Shown piece by piece: positions 1-7,303 of a stretch of 32,325 bases of DNA. This DNA comes from Streptosporangiales bacterium (GTDB lineage Bacteria > Actinomycetota > Actinomycetes > Streptosporangiales > Streptosporangiaceae), in NCBI GenBank assembly GCA_009380095.1, contig WHSL01000044.1, positions 1 through 32,325 on the forward strand, given 5' to 3'. The notes beneath the pieces were generated by a model that had not been told where the DNA came from, searched no databases, and saw only the letters and a list, made by a program, of their open reading frames with translations. Position numbers and translations under genes: made by a program. Position 1 is the stretch's first letter, and every line of letters begins with the position of its first letter.

Positions 1-3
1 CCA

Positions 4-33
4 TTGACACCTGATGAGATGCCGCTCTAGCTT
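4..33 (+). promoter_or_regulatory. Sigma-70-like promoter of the acyl-CoA operon
   Basis: A perfect -35 hexamer TTGACA (4-9) lies 18 bp before TAGCTT (28-33), which fits the TAnnnT -10 pattern. Transcription would start near position 40 and run into the dehydrogenase gene at 85. Nothing else in the 84 bp upstream of that gene looks like a promoter. The call rests on hexamer match and spacing only. Confidence 0.6.
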
Positions 34-35
34 GC

Positions 36-55
36 AAACAAACGATCGGTTGTTT
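36..55. promoter_or_regulatory. 20-bp palindromic operator, probable TetR site
   Basis: The sequence AAACAAACGATCGGTTGTTT is an inverted repeat with one mismatched pair between its 10-bp half sites. It directly follows the -10 box and covers the predicted transcription start, a normal position for repression. A TetR-family gene closes the same operon (6631-7233), so autogenous control through this site is the simplest inference. The palindrome is seen; the identity of the binding protein is not. Confidence 0.6.
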
Positions 56-84
56 CAACCCTGTGAACAGAGAGGGTCCGACCG

Positions 85-1305
85 ATGACCTCTGACGGTG
101 GAGCGGCCGTGGACTTCAGGACCCGTGCGCGGAAGTGGCTGGAGGCCAACGCGCGCCCGACGAGCGACGCCGAGGACCGCCCCCGCGCCGGGATCCCCGA
201 GGCCAAGGCGTTTCAGGCGGCCCTGTACGACGCCGGCCTCGCCGGCATCACCTGGCCGAAGGAGTACGGCGGGCAGGGCCTGACCGAGGCCGAGCAGATC
301 GCCTTCAACGAGGAGTCCCAGGGCTACGACCTGCCGACCGGGGCCTTCCTGATCGGCATCGGCATGTGCGGCCCGACCGTACGGGACCTCGGCACCGAGG
401 AGCTCAAGAGGCGCTACCTCCCCCCGCTGCTGCGCGGCGACGAGATCTGGTGCCAGCTGTTCTCCGAGCCCGGCGCCGGGTCCGACGTGGCCGGCCTGCA
501 GACCCGGGCGGTCAGGGACGGCGACGACTGGGTGCTCAACGGCCAGAAGGTGTGGACCTCCGGCGCGCAGTACTGCGACTACGGGCTGATCATCGCCCGC
601 ACCGACCCGGACGTCCCCAAGCACCAGGGCATCACGATGTTCATCGTGGACATGCACGCCCCCGGCGTGACGGTCCGCCCGCTGCGCGTGATGACCGGCC
701 AGTCCCCGTTCAACGAGGTCTTCTTCTCCGACGTACGGGTCCCCGCGGACCACCTGGTCGGCGAGATCAACAACGGCTGGCAGGCCGCGGTGGTGACGCT
801 CAGCCACGAGCGCGTCTCCATCGGCACCTCCGTACGGCCCAGCGCGAACCCGCTCTCCTTCGCCTCGCTCGCCGCGGCCGCCCGCCGTACCGGCGCCGCA
901 GAGGACCCGGTGATCCGCGGCGCGCTCGCCGAGCTGTACGTGCGGAACCGCGTGCTCGACCTGTACAGCACGCTGCTCAAGCAGGAGGCCCGGCAGGGCA
1001 AGGACCCCGGCGCGCGCGGCTCGGTGGCCAAGCTGGCCGGGGCGCTGCTCGCCTCCTACAGTGCACAGGTGGCGGCCCAGGTCGCCGGCCCGGCGGCGGT
1101 CGCCTGGGAGCCGGCCGACGAGGACGCCGCCACGCTCGTGCAGGCCATCAACGGCACCCCCTCCTCCGGCATCGCCGGAGGCAGCAACGAGATCCAGCGC
1201 AACATCATCTCCGAGCGCGTCATCGGCCTGCCCAAGGAACCCCGGGTGGACCGCGACATCCCCTTCCGCGAGCTCAAGGTCGGGACCCAGCGACGGGAGC
1301 GGTGA
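85..1305 (+). CDS. Acyl-CoA dehydrogenase (FadE-type, probable heteromer subunit)
   Basis: A flavoprotein of 406 aa that would introduce a double bond into an acyl-CoA thioester in the cytoplasm. The N-terminal helical domain is followed by the middle beta-domain signature QLFSEPGAGSD (about residues 124-134) and a C-terminal GGSNEIQRNIISERV segment near residue 370. The position of the catalytic Glu in MCAD-type enzymes falls on Gly here, as I recall for the long subunits of mycobacterial alpha2-beta2 dehydrogenases such as the FadE28/FadE29 pair. The next gene, 41 bp downstream, looks like the partner subunit. ATG at 85 has a purine-rich GAGAGGG about 8 bp upstream. Family is secure; the substrate (branched, steroid-side-chain or other acyl-CoA) cannot be read from the sequence. 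Confidence 0.9.
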   Translation: MTSDGGAAVDFRTRARKWLEANARPTSDAEDRPRAGIPEAKAFQAALYDAGLAGITWPKEYGGQGLTEAEQIAFNEESQGYDLPTGAFLIGIGMCGPTVRDLGTEELKRRYLPPLLRGDEIWCQLFSEPGAGSDVAGLQTRAVRDGDDWVLNGQKVWTSGAQYCDYGLIIARTDPDVPKHQGITMFIVDMHAPGVTVRPLRVMTGQSPFNEVFFSDVRVPADHLVGEINNGWQAAVVTLSHERVSIGTSVRPSANPLSFASLAAAARRTGAAEDPVIRGALAELYVRNRVLDLYSTLLKQEARQGKDPGARGSVAKLAGALLASYSAQVAAQVAGPAAVAWEPADEDAATLVQAINGTPSSGIAGGSNEIQRNIISERVIGLPKEPRVDRDIPFRELKVGTQRRER

Positions 1306-1346
1306 GCCGTCCCGCCGTCCGACCCCCGACACGAACAGGAGCGTTG

Positions 1347-2438
1347 ATGGAGCTCGTACTCACGGGCGAGCAGGAGGAACTGCGCGCCACCGTCCGCCGC
1401 TTCTTCGAGGAGCGCTCGCCCATCTCCCGGGTGCGGGAGATCGCCGAGGGCGACCGGGACCACGACCCCGACCTGTGGAAGCGGCTCTCCGGGGAGCTCG
1501 GCCTCGCCGGGCTGATCGTCCCCGAGGAGCACGGCGGCGCCGGCTCCGGGCACGTCGAGCTGGCCGTGGTGCTGGAGGAGGCGGGCCGCGCGCTCGCCCC
1601 GGTCCCGTACCTGGCGTCGGCCGCGCTGGCCCCGGCCGCGCTGCTGGCCACCGGGGACGAGAAGGCCAAGGCGGAGCTGCTGCCGGGCATCGCCGCCGGC
1701 GAGACCATCGCCACGGTGGCCGGCGCCGACTCCCACGTCACGGTCACCGCGAGCGGCGCGGGCGAGGCGTGGACCCTGAGCGGCCGCGCGGACCTCGTGC
1801 TCGACGGCGCGTACGCGGACCTCCTGATGGTCGTCGCCGCGAGCGAGCACGGCACCGGGCTGTTCGCGGTACGGGCCGACGCCGACGGCCTCACCAGGAG
1901 GCGCCTCACCTCGAACGACCTGACCCGCTCGCTCGCCCGGGTGGACTTCGCCGGCACCCCCGCGCGCCGGCTCGAGGGCTTCGACCCGGACCACGGCCCC
2001 GTCGCGATCCAGGCCGTGGCCGACCTCGCGCTCGCCGCCGAGCAGCTCGGCGGGCTGCGTCGCTGCCTGGACATGACGCTGGAGTACGTACGGCTGCGCA
2101 TGCAGTTCGGCCGGCCGATCGGCTCGTTCCAGGCCGTCAAGCACGCCTGCGCGGACATGTACTCCGACGCCGACATGGCGTACGCCGCGCTGCGGCACGC
2201 CGCCTGGGCGGCGGACGGCGACCCGGACGCCTTCCCCCAGGCCGCCGCCGTCGCGAAGATCTTCTGCTCGGACGTGTACGAGCGGATGACCGCGCAGACC
2301 ATCCAGCTGCACGGGGGTATCGGTTTCACCTGGGAGCACGACGCACACCTGTACTTCAAGCGCGCACGCGGCACCGCGGGCCTGTTCGGCTCGACGGCGC
2401 GGCACCGCGCGCGGCTCGCCGACCGACTCGGGGTGTAA
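1347..2438 (+). CDS. Acyl-CoA dehydrogenase, short partner subunit
   Basis: A 363-aa acyl-CoA dehydrogenase. The start is ATG 1347 (MELVLTGEQEELRATVRRFF), which is where homology to the family begins; AGGA about 7 bp upstream serves as ribosome site. The frame is open much further upstream, but that sequence is a shadow of the preceding gene. C-terminal family motifs RMQFGRPIGSFQAVKHACAD and QLHGGIGFTWEHDAHLYFKR are present, while the FAD/base region typical of homomeric enzymes is weak. This complements the preceding gene and supports an obligate two-gene enzyme of the FadE alpha2-beta2 kind. Subunit pairing is inferred from adjacency and family resemblance. Confidence 0.88.
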   Translation: MELVLTGEQEELRATVRRFFEERSPISRVREIAEGDRDHDPDLWKRLSGELGLAGLIVPEEHGGAGSGHVELAVVLEEAGRALAPVPYLASAALAPAALLATGDEKAKAELLPGIAAGETIATVAGADSHVTVTASGAGEAWTLSGRADLVLDGAYADLLMVVAASEHGTGLFAVRADADGLTRRRLTSNDLTRSLARVDFAGTPARRLEGFDPDHGPVAIQAVADLALAAEQLGGLRRCLDMTLEYVRLRMQFGRPIGSFQAVKHACADMYSDADMAYAALRHAAWAADGDPDAFPQAAAVAKIFCSDVYERMTAQTIQLHGGIGFTWEHDAHLYFKRARGTAGLFGSTARHRARLADRLGV

Positions 2439-2475
2439 CGCAGCGTTCCTTCAATAATCACAGGAGAGGGAGCCG

Positions 2476-4215
2476 ATGGCGGAAGTGTCCGAGCAGACAG
2501 GGCTGACCGCGCGCGGCCGGGCGATCGCCGCGCTGACCGCACCCGGCGGGCCGTTCGAGATCGCGCCGGCCGAGGTCCGGGGCATTCCGATGCGGGTGTT
2601 CACCGGCGGGCCGCAGACGCTGCGCGAGGTGGTGGAGTCGAGCCGCGGGTTCGGCGACCGCGACTGCCTGGTGTACGAGGACCAGCGGTGGACCTTCGAG
2701 GAGCACTACCGGATCGTCGCCGGACTCGCCAGGCGGCTGGCGGAGTCGTACGGGCTCAGCAAGGGCAACCGGGTGGCCATCGCGGCGCGCAACTACCCGG
2801 AGTGGTCCATGGCGTTCTGGGCGATCCAGGCGGCGGGGCTGGTGGCCGTACCGCTGAACGCCTGGTGGACCGGGCTGGAGCTGGAGTACGCGCTGCGCGA
2901 CTCGGGCGCGCGGGTGCTGTTCGCGGACGGCGAGCGGGTCGAAACGCTCCGCCCGCACCTCCCGGAGCTCGGGCTCACCACGGTGATCGAGATCCGCGGC
3001 GACCGGGAGCACGTGCTCGGCGTGGAGCACTGGGAGGACGTGCTCGCCGCGCTGCCCGCGGACGCCTCCCTCCCGGAGGTGGCCGTCACACCCGAGGACG
3101 ACGCGACGATCCTCTACACCTCCGGCACGACCGGGCGGCCGAAGGGCGCGGTGGGCAGCCACCGCAACCACTGCACGAACATCATGTGCACGGCGCTGGC
3201 CGGAGTGGCCGGGCAGTTCGTCGCGGCCGGCGGGCCGCCACCGCCGCCGGAACCGGGCGCCCCGCAGCCGGGCGGGCTGAGCACGTTCCCGCTGTTCCAC
3301 ATCGCCGGCATCACCGGGCTGTGCGCGGGCGCCGCGCTCGGCACCAAGCTGGCGCTGATGTACAAGTGGGATCCGGTCAAGGCGGTGGAGCTGATCCGCC
3401 GGGAGCGGCTGAGTTCGGTATCCGGCGTGCCCACGGTGATGCGTTCGCTGCTGGAGGCGGCCGCCTCGGAGCCGGAGGCGGCGGGCAGCCTGGTCTCCAT
3501 GGCCATGGGCGGCGCGCCGATCCCACCGGAGATCATCCGCCGGGTCGACAGGCAGTTCGCCTCCGCGGTCGCGCCCGCGGACGGGTACGGCCTCACCGAG
3601 ACCACCTCGGCCGTGGTGGTGAACGCGGGCGAGGACTACGTCACCCACCCGGACAGCGTGGGCACCTGCGTCCCCGTGGCGGACGTCCGGGTGGCCGACC
3701 CGGCGAGCCTGGAGGACGTCCCCGAGGGGGAGATCGGCGAGCTCTGGTTCCGCGGCCCGCACGTGGTCCGCGGGTACTGGAACAACCCGAAGGCCACCGC
3801 GGAGGCGTTCATCGACGGGTGGTTCCGTACGGGCGACCTCGGCCACGTCACCGACGGCTGGGTCTACGTGGTGGACCGGATCAAGGACGTGGTGATCCGC
3901 GGCGGCGAGAACGTGTACTGCGCCGAGGTGGAGGCCGCGCTGTTCGAGCACCCGGGCGTGGCCGACGCGGCGGTGATCGGGCTACCGCACCGGTCGCTCG
4001 GTGAGGAGGTGGCGGCCGTGGTCACCCCGGCCGAGGGCGCCACGCTCACCGCCGAGGAGCTGCGCGCGCACGTCGGGGAGCGCCTGGCGGCGTTCAAGGT
4101 TCCCACCCATGTCCTCATCTCCGCGGAGCCGCTGCCCCGTACGGCGACCGGCAAGGTCCTCAAGCGGGACCTGCGCAAGGAGACCATGGCCCGGATGGAG
4201 GGCACGCACGCATGA
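2476..4215 (+). CDS. Fatty-acid/carboxylate--CoA ligase (ANL superfamily)
   Basis: A 579-aa adenylate-forming ligase that would activate a carboxylic acid with ATP and CoA to feed the neighbouring dehydrogenases. The P-loop-like A3 motif is LYTSGTTGRPKGA (about 214-226). The later core contains YGLTETTS, then GWFRTGDLGHVTDGWVYVVD with RIKDVVIRGGENVYCAEVE, and the C-terminal catalytic lysine motif PRTATGKVLKRDLRK. An unusual proline-rich loop (six prolines around residue 257) sits between the A3 motif and the acyl-binding core. ATG 2476 follows GGAGAGGGAG. The stop overlaps the next start by 4 bp (ATGA), so translation is probably coupled to the phosphotransferase. Class is certain; acid specificity is unknown. 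Confidence 0.9.
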   Translation: MAEVSEQTGLTARGRAIAALTAPGGPFEIAPAEVRGIPMRVFTGGPQTLREVVESSRGFGDRDCLVYEDQRWTFEEHYRIVAGLARRLAESYGLSKGNRVAIAARNYPEWSMAFWAIQAAGLVAVPLNAWWTGLELEYALRDSGARVLFADGERVETLRPHLPELGLTTVIEIRGDREHVLGVEHWEDVLAALPADASLPEVAVTPEDDATILYTSGTTGRPKGAVGSHRNHCTNIMCTALAGVAGQFVAAGGPPPPPEPGAPQPGGLSTFPLFHIAGITGLCAGAALGTKLALMYKWDPVKAVELIRRERLSSVSGVPTVMRSLLEAAASEPEAAGSLVSMAMGGAPIPPEIIRRVDRQFASAVAPADGYGLTETTSAVVVNAGEDYVTHPDSVGTCVPVADVRVADPASLEDVPEGEIGELWFRGPHVVRGYWNNPKATAEAFIDGWFRTGDLGHVTDGWVYVVDRIKDVVIRGGENVYCAEVEAALFEHPGVADAAVIGLPHRSLGEEVAAVVTPAEGATLTAEELRAHVGERLAAFKVPTHVLISAEPLPRTATGKVLKRDLRKETMARMEGTHA

Positions 4216-5243
4216 CCACCCCGCCGGCCCCGCCGGGGATCGACGTTCCGAAGGTCTCCGCCTGGCTCGCCGCGAACGTGCCGGGTCTGGAGCCACCGGT
4301 GGCGTTCTCGCTGATCTCCGGCGGCCGGTCCAACCTCACGTACGGGTTCACCGACGCCGCGGGCGTACGGCGCGCGCTGCGCCGCCCGCCCACCGGCGGC
4401 GTGCTCAGCACCGCGCACGACATGACCCGCGAGTGGCGGTTCATCTCCGCGCTCGCGGACACCCCGGTACCGGTGCCGCCTCCGCTGGCGTACTGCGCGG
4501 ACACCGAGGTCACCGGGGCCTCGTTCTACGTGATGGGCTTCGTCGGCGGCACCGTGCTCGGCGACGAGGCGGCGGGCCGGGCCTTCCCGGAGGAGTCCCG
4601 GCGCGCCGCGGCCGAGAACACCATCGACACGATGGCCGCGCTGCACCGGGTGGACCCGCACGAGGTGGGGCTGTCCGACATGATCCGGCCCGGCGGGTAC
4701 GTGGAGCGCCAGCTCCGCCGCTGGCACCGCCAGGTGCACGCCTCCGGCGCGGACGACCTCGCGCTCTTCGACGAGGTGCACGACCAGTTGAAGGCGCGGA
4801 TGCCGGAGGGCGGCACCGGCATCGTGCACGGCGACTTCCGGCCCGGCAACCTCTGCTACGCGCCGGACGGCACCGTCACCGGGGTGTTCGACTGGGAGCT
4901 CGCCACGTTCGGCGAGCCGCTGGCCGACCTTGGCTGGCTCATCTCCACCTGGGCGGAGCCCGGCGACAAACTGGCCAGCACCCCCGGCCCGAGCACCGCA
5001 CCGGGCTTCCCCGGCCGCGACGCGCTCGTCGCCAGGTACGCCGACGCGACCGGCACCGACGTCTCCGACCTGCCGTACTACGTGGCGTTCAACCGGTGGC
5101 GCGCGGCCTGCATCGGCGCGGGCGTGGTGGCCAGGTACCGCGCCGGCGTGATGGGCGACGACTCCTACGACGCGGACGCCCGCTCCGGCGACGTGACCCG
5201 GCAGGCCGCCTCCGCCCTCGCCATGATCCGCGAGCTGACCTGA
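4212..5243 (+). CDS. APH-fold phosphotransferase (ACAD10/LvaA-like)
   Basis: A 343-aa kinase-fold protein. The Brenner motif HGDFRPGN is at about residues 206-213 with predicted catalytic Asp208, and the metal-binding DWE begins at Asp227, followed by the family segment GEPLADLGWL. The N-terminal nucleotide-binding lobe has SGGRSNLTY. Proteins of this branch sit beside or are fused to acyl-CoA dehydrogenases: the N-terminal kinase-like part of ACAD10/11, and LvaA in the levulinate pathway, where they phosphorylate 4-hydroxyacyl-CoA. Here it lies between an acyl-CoA ligase and an ACAD11-like dehydrogenase, which favours that role over antibiotic resistance. Its start overlaps the ligase stop. 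No small LvaB-like partner gene is visible nearby. The enzymatic role is inference. Confidence 0.82.
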   Translation: MTTPPAPPGIDVPKVSAWLAANVPGLEPPVAFSLISGGRSNLTYGFTDAAGVRRALRRPPTGGVLSTAHDMTREWRFISALADTPVPVPPPLAYCADTEVTGASFYVMGFVGGTVLGDEAAGRAFPEESRRAAAENTIDTMAALHRVDPHEVGLSDMIRPGGYVERQLRRWHRQVHASGADDLALFDEVHDQLKARMPEGGTGIVHGDFRPGNLCYAPDGTVTGVFDWELATFGEPLADLGWLISTWAEPGDKLASTPGPSTAPGFPGRDALVARYADATGTDVSDLPYYVAFNRWRAACIGAGVVARYRAGVMGDDSYDADARSGDVTRQAASALAMIRELT

Positions 5244-5277
5244 CCGCGTACCCAAGACCTGACCGCGTACCCAAGAC
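5240..5277. repeat. Two perfect tandem copies of a 19-bp unit
   Basis: The unit CTGACCGCGTACCCAAGAC occurs at 5240-5258 and again, identically, at 5259-5277. The first copy contains the TGA stop (5241-5243) of the phosphotransferase gene, and the pair fills half of the 72-bp gap to the next gene. The sequence has little self-complementarity, so it is not an obvious terminator. A recent slippage duplication is the simplest reading. Confidence 0.9.
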
Positions 5278-5315
5278 ACCGAGCCCGACCCGACCCAGAA
5301 AATCGGAGGCCGACC

Positions 5316-6602
5316 ATGGCATGGGACTTCTCGACCGACCTGGAGTTCGAGGAGAAGCTCGCGTGGATGCGCGAGTTCGTCCGCGAAGAGATCACCCCGC
5401 TGGAGACGCTGGAGCTCGACGCGGACCAGCTCCGGAGGATCACCGACCCGCTGAAGGAGGAGGTCAAGAGCCGCGGGCTGTGGGCGGCCCACCTGCCCCC
5501 GGAGCTGGGCGGCGGCGGCTTCGGCCAGGTGCCGCTGGCGCTGATGCACGAGATCCTCGGGCAGACCCGGTACGCGCCGAGCGTCTTCGGCAACAACGCG
5601 CCCGACTCGGGTAACGCCGAGCTGATCGCGGTCGGCGGCAGCAAGGAGCAGAAGGAACGCTGGATGCAGCCGCTTCTCGACGGCAAGCTGCGCAGCGCCT
5701 TCTCCATGACCGAGCCGGGCGCGGGCGCCGACCCGACGCTGCTCACCACCCGGGCCGTGAGGGACGGCGACTCCTGGGTGATCAACGGGCACAAGTGGTT
5801 CTCGTCCAACGCCTCGGCCGCCGACTTCCTCATCGTGATGGTGGTGACCGACCCGGACGCGGAGCCGCGCCGTCGGGCGTCGATGATCATCGTGCCGACC
5901 GACACGCCCGGGGTGAACATCCTGCGGGACATCCCGACGATGGGCGAGCCGGAGACCAAGCCGGGCCGGCCCGGCGGGCACGCCGAGATCCTCTACGAGG
6001 ACGTCCGCGTGCCGGCGGAGAACATGGTCGGCAACCCGGGCGACGGGTTCCTGCTGGCCCAGCAGCGCCTCGGCCCGGGCCGCATCCACCACTGCATGCG
6101 CTGGCTGGGCCAGTCCAAGCGGGCGTTCGACATGCTCTGCGAGCGCGCGGTGAGCCGGTACGTGCACGGCTCGTTGCTGTCGGACAAGCAGATGATCCAG
6201 GACTGGATCGCCACCTCCGCGGCGGAGATGCAGGCCGCGCGGCTGCTCACGCTGCAGGCGGCGTGGAAGATGGACCAGGCCGGCGCGTCCGGGGCCCGTA
6301 CCGAGATCGCGATGATCAAGTTCTGGGGCGCCTCGGTGCTCTACAACGTGATCGACCGGGCCATCCAGGTGCACGGCTCGCTCGGCTACACCACGGACCT
6401 CCCGCTGGAGGGCATGTACCGGGCGGCCCGCGCCGCGCGCATCTACGACGGCCCGGACGAGGTCCACAAGGTCACCGTGGCCCGTAGGATCCTCCGAGGT
6501 TACGAACCCGCCGAGGTGCCGAGCGAGCACGTGCCCACCCGCCGGGAGGCGGCGAAGCGCAAGTTCGCGCACATCCTCGAGGCGGCCACGGACAACGACT
6601 GA
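5316..6602 (+). CDS. Acyl-CoA dehydrogenase, ACAD10/11 (LvaC)-like
   Basis: A 428-aa flavoprotein starting MAWDFSTDLEFEEKLAWMRE. The middle-domain signature MTEPGAGADPTLLTTRAV begins near residue 131, a GHKWFSSNA block follows, and the C-terminus has HGSLGYTTDLPLEGMYR and then ARIYDGPDEVHKVTVARRIL. The position of the catalytic Glu of MCAD-type enzymes is Asp here (YDGPDEVH); I recall the DGPDEVH signature from ACAD10/11 and relatives, which process 4-hydroxyacyl-CoA after phosphorylation. The gene directly follows the matching APH-like kinase, 72 bp downstream. CCGAC and GGAGG stand upstream of ATG 5316. Family is secure; the hydroxyacyl role is inferred from motif plus neighbour. Confidence 0.88.
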   Translation: MAWDFSTDLEFEEKLAWMREFVREEITPLETLELDADQLRRITDPLKEEVKSRGLWAAHLPPELGGGGFGQVPLALMHEILGQTRYAPSVFGNNAPDSGNAELIAVGGSKEQKERWMQPLLDGKLRSAFSMTEPGAGADPTLLTTRAVRDGDSWVINGHKWFSSNASAADFLIVMVVTDPDAEPRRRASMIIVPTDTPGVNILRDIPTMGEPETKPGRPGGHAEILYEDVRVPAENMVGNPGDGFLLAQQRLGPGRIHHCMRWLGQSKRAFDMLCERAVSRYVHGSLLSDKQMIQDWIATSAAEMQAARLLTLQAAWKMDQAGASGARTEIAMIKFWGASVLYNVIDRAIQVHGSLGYTTDLPLEGMYRAARAARIYDGPDEVHKVTVARRILRGYEPAEVPSEHVPTRREAAKRKFAHILEAATDND

Positions 6603-6630
6603 CCGCCGGACGAGCCGGAATAGTGGAGCG

Positions 6631-7233
6631 ATGACCGACCAGACCGCCACCCAGGGGAGCCCTCGGCGGCAGGAGATCTTCCGCATCGCGGCGGAGATCT
6701 TCTACCGCAAGGGCTATGACGCGACGTCCACCAAGGACATCGCGGACGCCGCGGGCATCCTCAAGGGCAGTCTGTACGCGCACATCGCGTCCAAGGAGGA
6801 CATCCTCTTCGCCGTCGTGGAGGAGGTCCACACGCTGTTCGAGCGCAACGTCGCCGACGTCGAGGCGGCGGCCGGCGAGCCGCTGTCCCGGCTGCGGCGG
6901 TTCGTCCGCGGCCACATGCAGGTGGCGCTGTCCGCGCTCAAGCAGCACCAGATCTACTCGCACGACTGGCGCTCGCTGAACGCCGAGCGGCGCGCCGTGA
7001 TCCAGCGCAAACGCGATGAGTACCAGGCCTACCTGGCCGGCCTGCTGCGCACCGCGCAGCGGACCGGTGAGGTACGGGCCGACATCGACGCGCGGCTCAT
7101 GTCGATCTCGCTGCTCTCCATGCTCAACTCGGTGCACGTCTGGTATCGGGAGGGCGGCGGCGCCAGCGCCGACGAGGTCATCGACGTCCACTGCACGATC
7201 GTCCTCGACGGCGTCCTCACCCACACAAATTGA
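6631..7233 (+). CDS. TetR-family transcriptional regulator
   Basis: A 200-aa repressor. The N-terminal helix-turn-helix spans about residues 13-60 (STKDIADAAGILKGSLYAHI, followed by SKEDIL), and an all-helical ligand-binding domain follows, as in regulators that sense acyl-CoAs. The 28-bp gap from the preceding dehydrogenase indicates it is the last gene of the operon, and the palindrome at 36-55 is a plausible target. The stop codon lies inside the left arm of the palindromic element at 7226-7292. A single A in that arm makes TGA; with the G found in the other three arms the frame would run on for about 20 more residues. Ligand and targets are inferred. Confidence 0.88.
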   Translation: MTDQTATQGSPRRQEIFRIAAEIFYRKGYDATSTKDIADAAGILKGSLYAHIASKEDILFAVVEEVHTLFERNVADVEAAAGEPLSRLRRFVRGHMQVALSALKQHQIYSHDWRSLNAERRAVIQRKRDEYQAYLAGLLRTAQRTGEVRADIDARLMSISLLSMLNSVHVWYREGGGASADEVIDVHCTIVLDGVLTHTN

Positions 7234-7292
7234 GGGAAGGATTTTGTGGGTGAACCCGCAGGTCGCGCCGGCAAAATCCTTCCCCCAATTTG
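7226..7292. repeat. 67-bp palindromic element, copy 1
   Basis: The arms are 21 bp: 7226-7246 (begins CAAATTGAGGGAAGG) and 7272-7292 (begins CAAAATCCTTCCCCC). They are complementary with one mismatch and surround a 25-bp centre containing CCGCAGGTCGCG. A second copy lies at 13306-13372 with the same arm length and centre length, its centre in the opposite orientation. The element sits between convergent genes and could act as a bidirectional terminator. The AT-rich outer arms and conserved centre also fit a REP- or MITE-like dispersed repeat. No clear target-site duplication is visible. Confidence 0.85.
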
Positions 7293-7303
7293 TTGATCTT
7301 GGA

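Noticed and set aside
3864-6686. A 940-codon open frame on the minus strand, antisense to the ligase, kinase and dehydrogenase genes
   Set aside because: It has no recognisable domain and low-complexity Arg/Gly/Val/His composition, and is the expected open antisense frame of GC-rich genes whose plus-strand products have clear motifs.
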